Of a DNA stretch of 18,048 bases, positions 13,645-18,048 are shown piece after piece. The number at the start of each line of letters is the position of its first letter. Within the stretch, counting starts at the first letter, position 1. Source of the DNA: an uncultured Jeotgalicoccus sp. (GTDB lineage: Bacteria; Bacillota; Bacilli; Staphylococcales; Salinicoccaceae). A model generated the notes under the pieces. It worked only from the letters and a program-made list of their open reading frames with translations, was not told the origin of the DNA and searched no databases. The position numbers and the translations under genes are program-made. The stretch lies in the NCBI GenBank assembly GCA_947631305.1, contig CANRKV010000014.1:1-18048 (forward strand), in the 5' to 3' direction.

Positions 13645-14622
13645 ATGGCACAAATGACGATGATTCAAGCTATTACTAATGCTATGGCTACAGAACTTAA
13701 AAATGATGAGAACGTCCTTGTTTTTGGTGAGGACATTGGTGTAAACGGCGGGGTATTCCGTGCAACAGAAGGTTTGCAGGAAGAATTCGGCGTTGACCGT
13801 GTATTTGATACTCCACTTGCAGAAAGCGGCCTCGTGTCATTAGGTTTAGGCTTAACTTTAGAAGACTACCGTCCGGTAATTGAAATTCAGTTCTTCGGTT
13901 TCCTCTTTGAAGCAATGGATGGTATTGCAGGTCAGATCGCACGCCACAGAGTTCGCTCAGGTGCATCTAAATCATCACCGATCGTTATCCGCGCGCCTTT
14001 CGGCGGGGGAGTTAACACTCCTGAACTTCACGCTGACTCATTAGAAGGATTAATGGCTCAAACACCTGGTTTACGCGTAGTTATTCCGTCAAACCCGGTA
14101 GATGCCAAAGGTCTGTTAATTTCAGCTATCCGTTCAAATGATCCTGTTATTTTCCTTGAGCATATGAAATTATACCGTTCATTCCGTGAAGACGTTCCTG
14201 AAGAGGACTACGAAGTTGAAATCGGTAAAGCAAGTGTGAAACAGGAAGGTACAGACATTACTTTAATCGCCTACGGCGCTATGGTTCAGGAAGCAATGAA
14301 AGCTGCTGAAGAACTTGGAAAAGAAGACGTAAGCGTTGAAGTAATCGACCTTCGTACAGTTTCACCAATAGATTACGACACATTAATCGAATCTGTTAAG
14401 AAAACTAACAGAGCAGTAATGATTCAGGAAGCACAGCGTCAGGCTGGTGTTGCAGCTAACGTCGTATCCGAATTATCAGAACGTGCGATTCTGCACCTTG
14501 AAGCACCAATTAAACGCGTAACTGCACCGGATACAGTTTATCCGTTCACACAGGCTGAAAGTGTCTGGTTACCGAACAAAGATGATATCATTGAACGTGC
14601 AAAAGAAGTGCTGGATTTCTAG
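13645..14622 (+). CDS. pdhB: Pyruvate dehydrogenase E1 component, beta subunit
   Basis: This 325-residue subunit is full length and pairs with PdhA to form the active site. The N-terminal pyrimidine-binding domain contains VFGEDIGVNGGVFRATEGL (26-44, with the conserved Glu that activates thiamine in GEDIG) and DTPLAESG. It continues to IEIQFFGFLFEAMDGI and the APFGGG..TPELHADSLE segment. The C-terminal transketolase-like domain includes VEVIDLRTVSPIDYDTL and the family-typical VTAPDTVYPF near the end. It starts with ATG 2 nt after pdhA and is followed by pdhC after a 25-nt gap with its own AGGAGG. Confidence 0.97.
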   Translation: MAQMTMIQAITNAMATELKNDENVLVFGEDIGVNGGVFRATEGLQEEFGVDRVFDTPLAESGLVSLGLGLTLEDYRPVIEIQFFGFLFEAMDGIAGQIARHRVRSGASKSSPIVIRAPFGGGVNTPELHADSLEGLMAQTPGLRVVIPSNPVDAKGLLISAIRSNDPVIFLEHMKLYRSFREDVPEEDYEVEIGKASVKQEGTDITLIAYGAMVQEAMKAAEELGKEDVSVEVIDLRTVSPIDYDTLIESVKKTNRAVMIQEAQRQAGVAANVVSELSERAILHLEAPIKRVTAPDTVYPFTQAESVWLPNKDDIIERAKEVLDF

Positions 14623-14647
14623 AGTCTAATATATAGGAGGAATAATT

Positions 14648-15982
14648 ATGGCATTTGAATTTAAACTCCCGGACATCGGTGAAGGAATTCACGAAGGGGA
14701 AATCGCTAAATGGCTGGTTGCCGAAGGCGATAAGATTAATGAAGATGATGTATTGGTAGAAATTCAAAACGATAAAGCAGTCGTAGAAATTCCATCTCCT
14801 GTGGATGGAACTGTTTCTAAGATTCATATCGGAGAAGGCGAAGTCACTACAGTCGGCACGACAATTGTAACTATTGACGACGGCAGTGAAGATTCAGGTT
14901 CTGCAGAAGAAACTGAAGAGAAGCCTGAAGAAAAAGCTGAAAAGACTTCAGAAAAACCGGCTGACGATGCAGCGAAACCTGCTGATGAAGAACAGGCGTC
15001 TGAAGAATCTCCAAACAAGGAAGACAAAAAGACGGATCAAGACACGTCAGACAGCGATAAGATAGTTATTGCGATGCCATCTGTACGTAAATTTGCACGC
15101 GAAAATGATGTCAATATTAAAGAAGTAACAGGCACGGGTAAAAACGGCCGAATTCTTAAAGAAGATATCGAAAACTTCGGTTCTGAATCAGCTGAACCTG
15201 CACAGACTGAAGAATCTGCTGACGACAAATCAGCTGCTTCTGAAACTGCACAAAAAGCTCCTGCTAAACAGCAGACAGGTGAGATGGAAACCCGCGAGAA
15301 GATGAGCGGTATGAGAAAAGCGATTGCGAAAGCAATGGTTAATTCTAAACACACATCTCCTCATGTGACACACATTGATGAAGTTGAAGTCGATGCACTG
15401 TGGGCTCACCGTAAGAAGTTCAAAGAAATCGCAGCAGAACAGAATGTTAAATTAACATTCCTGCCGTACGTCGTTAAAGCACTTGTATCGGCACTTAAGA
15501 AATATCCTGAATTAAACACTTCAATCGATAATGAAACATTTGAAGTCATTCAAAAACATTACTATAATGTAGGTATTGCGGCAGATACTGAAAAAGGTTT
15601 AGTAGTACCTGTTGTAAAAGATGCAGACAAACTTTCAATGTTCGAAATTTCTGATGAAATAAACGAACTGGCTACAAAAGCACGTGACGGCAAACTTTCA
15701 TCCGAAGAGATGAAAGGCGGTTCTGTAACAATTTCCAACCTTGGATCAGCAGGCGGCAAATGGTTTACACCAGTTATCAATCAGCCGGAAGTTGCTATCT
15801 TAGGTATTGGCCGAATTGAAGAACAGCCTGTTGTTAAAGACGGCGAAATTGTCGCAGCACGTGTTCTTGCACTATCACTTAGTTACGACCATAGACAAAT
15901 CGATGGCGCAACAGCTCAAAATGCTTTAAATCATATTAAGCGTCTGCTTAATAATCCAGATTTATTATTAATGGAGGGGTAG
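14648..15982 (+). CDS. pdhC: Pyruvate dehydrogenase E2, dihydrolipoyl acetyltransferase
   Basis: This 444-residue core subunit transfers the acetyl group from lipoyl-lysine to CoA. Order of parts: one lipoyl domain (1-80) with lipoyl Lys43 in QNDKAVVEIPSP; an acidic Glu/Lys/Ala/Pro linker (about 81-136); the peripheral-subunit-binding domain (137-177, AMPSVRKFARENDV...GTGKNGRILKEDI), which holds E1 and E3; a second linker (178-212); and the catalytic domain (213-444) with H415 and D419 in SYDHRQIDG. As in most Gram-positive E2 proteins, there is a single lipoyl domain. It is shorter than B. subtilis E2 at the first linker only in composition, not in domains. The start ATG has AGGAGG 8 nt upstream. 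pdhD begins 5 nt after the stop. Confidence 0.97.
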   Translation: MAFEFKLPDIGEGIHEGEIAKWLVAEGDKINEDDVLVEIQNDKAVVEIPSPVDGTVSKIHIGEGEVTTVGTTIVTIDDGSEDSGSAEETEEKPEEKAEKTSEKPADDAAKPADEEQASEESPNKEDKKTDQDTSDSDKIVIAMPSVRKFARENDVNIKEVTGTGKNGRILKEDIENFGSESAEPAQTEESADDKSAASETAQKAPAKQQTGEMETREKMSGMRKAIAKAMVNSKHTSPHVTHIDEVEVDALWAHRKKFKEIAAEQNVKLTFLPYVVKALVSALKKYPELNTSIDNETFEVIQKHYYNVGIAADTEKGLVVPVVKDADKLSMFEISDEINELATKARDGKLSSEEMKGGSVTISNLGSAGGKWFTPVINQPEVAILGIGRIEEQPVVKDGEIVAARVLALSLSYDHRQIDGATAQNALNHIKRLLNNPDLLLMEG

Positions 15983-15987
15983 TTAAA

Positions 15988-17394
15988 ATGGTAGTTGGAG
16001 ATTTTCCTATTGAAACAGATACAATTGTAATTGGTGCAGGTCCCGGCGGGTATGTCGCTGCAATTCGTGCGGCACAGCTCGGCCAGAGTGTAACATTGGT
16101 AGAAAAAGGCGATATCGGCGGTGTATGTTTAAATGTTGGGTGTATCCCATCTAAAGCAATGATTTCATCTGCACACCGTTACCAGGAAGCTCAAAATTCT
16201 GAAGACATGGGTATTATTACTGAAGGCGTTAAATTAGACTTCTCTAAAGTTCAGGAGTTTAAAGACAGCGTAGTAAACAAACTTGTCGGCGGAGTTGACA
16301 TGCTTTTAAAAGGCAATAAAGTCAATGTTGTTAAAGGTGAAGCTTACTTTGTAGACGACAGCAAATTAAAAGTCATGGATGATAAGCAGTCACAAACTTA
16401 CGAGTTTAAAAATGCAATCATCGCTACAGGTTCACGTCCGATTGAAATCCCGGGATTCAAATTCGGCGGCCGTGTTCTGGATTCTACAGGTGCATTAGCG
16501 CTTGAAGAAGCACCTGAGAAACTGATCGTTATCGGCGGCGGATATATCGGAACTGAACTTGGTTCAGCTTATGCTAACTTCGGTACAGAAGTGACGATTC
16601 TTGAAGGAACACCTGATATTTTAGGCGGTTTCGAAAAACAGATGACTCAGTTAGTTAAGAAAAATCTGAAATCTAAAAACGCTACGATTGTTACTAAAGC
16701 AATGGCTAAATCTGCTGAAGAGACAGAAAACGGCGTTAAAGTAACTTATGAAGCAAAAGATGAAACTCATGAAGTTGAAGCGGATTACGTTCTGGTAACA
16801 GTTGGACGCAGACCGAACACTGATGAGCTTGGTCTTGAAGAACTTGGTATTAAGATGAGCGATCGCGGACTGATCGAAGTTGATAAACAGTCGCGTTCAA
16901 GCGTTTCAAACATCTATGCTATCGGTGATATCGTTGACGGACTTCCACTTGCTCATAAAGCAAGCTACGAAGGTAAAGTTGCAGCAGAAGCAATTGCCGG
17001 TGAAAAATCAGAAGTTGATTACATCGCTATGCCTGCTGTCTGCTTCACTGAGCCTGAATTGGCTACAGTCGGTTACAATGAAAAACAAGCTAAAGAAAAA
17101 GATATCGAAGTCGTTACAGGCAAGTTCCCGTTCCAGGCAAATGGACGTGCACTTGGACTTAACAAAACAGACGGTTTTGTTAAAGTTGTAGCGCGTAAAG
17201 AAGACGGACTTGTTATCGGTGCTCAAATCGCAGGTAACGGTGCTTCAGATATTATTTCTGAACTTGGTCTTGCAGTTGAAACTGGTATGACTCTTGAGGA
17301 TATCGCGTTAACAATTCACGCGCATCCGACTTTAGGTGAAATTCCTATGGAAGCAGCGGAAGTTGCTTTAGGCCGTCCAATTCACTCAATGTAA
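15988..17394 (+). CDS. pdhD: Dihydrolipoyl dehydrogenase (E3)
   Basis: This 468-residue FAD flavoenzyme reoxidises dihydrolipoyl-lysine of E2 and passes electrons to NAD. The FAD-binding motif is VIGAGPGGYVAA (14-25); the redox disulfide is Cys47-Cys52 in GGVCLNVGCIPSK. The NAD-binding motif is VIGGGYIGTELGSAYANFG, near residue 180. ATGSRP and VTVGRRPNT mark the central part, and the second FAD motif is YAIGDI. The C-terminal dimer motif HAHPTLGE (444-451) provides the base His446 and Glu451; the first His of the usual HPHPT is kept and Pro is replaced by Ala. It ends the operon, with a terminator 14 nt downstream. Confidence 0.97.
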   Translation: MVVGDFPIETDTIVIGAGPGGYVAAIRAAQLGQSVTLVEKGDIGGVCLNVGCIPSKAMISSAHRYQEAQNSEDMGIITEGVKLDFSKVQEFKDSVVNKLVGGVDMLLKGNKVNVVKGEAYFVDDSKLKVMDDKQSQTYEFKNAIIATGSRPIEIPGFKFGGRVLDSTGALALEEAPEKLIVIGGGYIGTELGSAYANFGTEVTILEGTPDILGGFEKQMTQLVKKNLKSKNATIVTKAMAKSAEETENGVKVTYEAKDETHEVEADYVLVTVGRRPNTDELGLEELGIKMSDRGLIEVDKQSRSSVSNIYAIGDIVDGLPLAHKASYEGKVAAEAIAGEKSEVDYIAMPAVCFTEPELATVGYNEKQAKEKDIEVVTGKFPFQANGRALGLNKTDGFVKVVARKEDGLVIGAQIAGNGASDIISELGLAVETGMTLEDIALTIHAHPTLGEIPMEAAEVALGRPIHSM

Positions 17395-17407
17395 TTTTAT
17401 AAACTTT

Positions 17408-17440
17408 AAAGGTCAGGGTTAATCACTCTGGCCTTTATTT
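17408..17440 (+). terminator. Terminator of the pdh operon
   Basis: The arms AAAGGTCAGGGT and ACTCTGGCCTTT pair over 12 bp with two G-U pairs, around loop TAATC, and are followed by TTTATTTTATTT. The next gene's ribosome binding site lies just after, so some read-through into the UPF0223 gene is possible. Confidence 0.85.
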
Positions 17441-17458
17441 TATTTGGAGGTATAAACA

Positions 17459-17734
17459 ATGAATAATGAATACTCATATCCACTGGATTATGATTGGAGC
17501 ACTGAAGAAATCCTGCATGTAATGTCATTTTATCAAGCTGTTGAAATCGGTTATGAAGAAGGCGTGCTGGCAGGAAAGTTTGAAGAAGCATATAATGACT
17601 TCAAAAAAATTGTACCGTCAAAATCTGAAGAGAAAACACTATTTAAAGAATATGAAAAAGTCAGCGGTAAAGTTCCTTATCTGCTGATTAAACAGCTTAA
17701 AGATGCAGAGCCGGCGGACATAATTAAACCGTAA
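17459..17734 (+). CDS. UPF0223 family protein (YktA-like)
   Basis: This 91-residue cytoplasmic protein has the usual length of the UPF0223 family, found in Bacillales and lactobacilli. The first part, YSYPLDYDWSTEEILHVMSFYQAVEIGYEEG, is the family pattern, and the rest is mainly helical with a basic middle (FKKIVPSKSEEKTLFKEYEKVSGK). A structure is known for B. subtilis-type members, but no function is established. The ATG follows TTTGGAGG by 8 nt. In S. aureus a UPF0223 gene also lies directly after pdhD, so its position supports the family call. There is no own promoter in the 64-nt gap, so it probably depends on read-through of the pdh terminator. Confidence 0.92.
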   Translation: MNNEYSYPLDYDWSTEEILHVMSFYQAVEIGYEEGVLAGKFEEAYNDFKKIVPSKSEEKTLFKEYEKVSGKVPYLLIKQLKDAEPADIIKP

Positions 17735-17765
17735 AGCTGTAATAATGAACTTTTTTACAATTTAA

Positions 17766-17793
17766 ATGTCACTTGATTAAAAAAGTGTGACAT
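17766..17793. repeat. Inverted repeat before the last gene
   Basis: ATGTCAC (17766-17772) and GTGACAT (17787-17793) are perfect arms 14 nt apart, 38 nt before the ATG of the last gene. No T tract follows, so it is more likely an operator or leader hairpin than a terminator. The 96-nt gap holds no other clear signal. Confidence 0.4.
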
Positions 17794-17830
17794 GGGTATT
17801 AATCAATAAAGACAAATTAGGAGGATTATT

Positions 17831-18048
17831 ATGGCTAAAGAATACACACAGACTGTAAAACCGGTCAGCCGTATCGCTGAAAGAATATTTGGCTGGCTTG
17901 GCTGGCTTATACTGCTGGCATTTACTGCAGGGATTTTGTTTTTCTCATTAGTTACTATGAATGACCCGGCTCAAATTGATCAGTTTACGAGTCAGTTAGA
18001 ATCTCAGATGCAGGGTATGGACACTCAGGGGGTTGACCCGCAAGCTGT
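17831..18048 (+). CDS. Membrane protein, possibly DUF4064-type, 5' part only
   Basis: The start is ATG behind TTAGGAGG, and 72 codons are in the window; the gene runs past the edge. The N-terminal part (MAKEYTQTVKPVSRIAERIFGWLGW) is short, basic and cytoplasmic. A membrane helix follows at about residues 20-42 (GWLGWLILLAFTAGILFFSLVTM), then a polar segment rich in Gln, Asp and Met. The pattern of a short basic start, one helix and a hydrophilic loop before further helices is like DUF4064 proteins of staphylococci, which also occur near the pdh-UPF0223-typA region. The DUF call is tentative, since the rest is missing. Confidence 0.7.
   Translation, partial: MAKEYTQTVKPVSRIAERIFGWLGWLILLAFTAGILFFSLVTMNDPAQIDQFTSQLESQMQGMDTQGVDPQA

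Noticed and set aside
13697..13966. Minus-strand ORF inside pdhB
   Set aside because: It is antisense to a highly conserved gene, rich in Leu/Arg/His as shadows of GC-biased codons are, and has no start signals.
14824..15027. Minus-strand Ser/Ala-rich ORF and the plus-strand Lys-rich ORF 14874-15065 over the pdhC linker
   Set aside because: Both result from the repetitive GAA/AAA/GCT codons of the acidic linker in pdhC read in other frames.
1..18048. Defence island, prophage, insertion sequence, CRISPR array, tRNA or rRNA
   Set aside because: No transposase, integrase, phage or nuclease-defence genes, no spaced direct repeats and no cloverleaf or rRNA segments were seen. Base composition and codon use look even across the window.

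Overview
The window looks like chromosome of a low-GC Gram-positive of the family Staphylococcaceae, probably outside Staphylococcus itself (a Jeotgalicoccus, Salinicoccus or Macrococcus-like genus). This rests on gene content and order (ptsHI, cydAB, ktrA, rnjA with rpoY, def, pdhABCD, UPF0223), on close resemblance of Def and RpoY to the S. aureus proteins as I remember them, and on strong AAGGAGG-type ribosome binding sites. No database search was possible. The genus is an inference.

Layout. 1-273: C-terminal end of an arginase-family enzyme, probably formimidoylglutamase. 339-815: small DUF697-like protein. 873-2863: ptsH-ptsI, the general PTS proteins, closed by a terminator. 2945-4243: UMF1-type MFS transporter. 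4365-7459: cydA-cydB-ktrA (bd-type quinol oxidase plus a potassium-channel gating subunit), with a near-consensus Rex operator upstream of cydA and a terminator after ktrA. On the minus strand, 8453-7545 is an acetamidase/formamidase-family gene and 10473-8576 is rpoY-rnjA (RNA polymerase epsilon and RNase J1). The 280-nt gap 10474-10753 holds a previously uncalled 31-codon gene on the minus strand for a very basic amphipathic peptide, with its own promoter, ribosome binding site and terminator. It is divergent from a small conserved-looking gene at 10754-11026. 11632-11081 (minus): peptide deformylase. 11741-12370: YkyA-like lipoprotein. 12536-17394: pdhA-pdhB-pdhC-pdhD. 17459-17734: UPF0223 protein. 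17831 to the edge: start of a one-or-more-TM protein.

How the genes work together. The window is mainly central energy metabolism: PTS sugar entry, pyruvate dehydrogenase feeding the TCA cycle or acetate overflow, and cytochrome bd oxidising the quinol pool. The visible regulatory sites fit this. There is a Rex (NADH/NAD) operator before cydAB, and a perfect CcpA cre plus two perfect 14-16 bp palindromes before pdhA. One palindrome lies exactly in the -35/-10 spacer. RNase J1, polymerase epsilon and deformylase are the housekeeping part.

I see no prophage, insertion sequence, CRISPR array, rRNA, tRNA or defence island. The window is mostly ordinary core genome. The parts that merit a second look are the 31-aa basic peptide gene upstream of rpoY-rnjA and the palindrome array upstream of pdhA. 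No gene-free stretch exceeds 300 nt.
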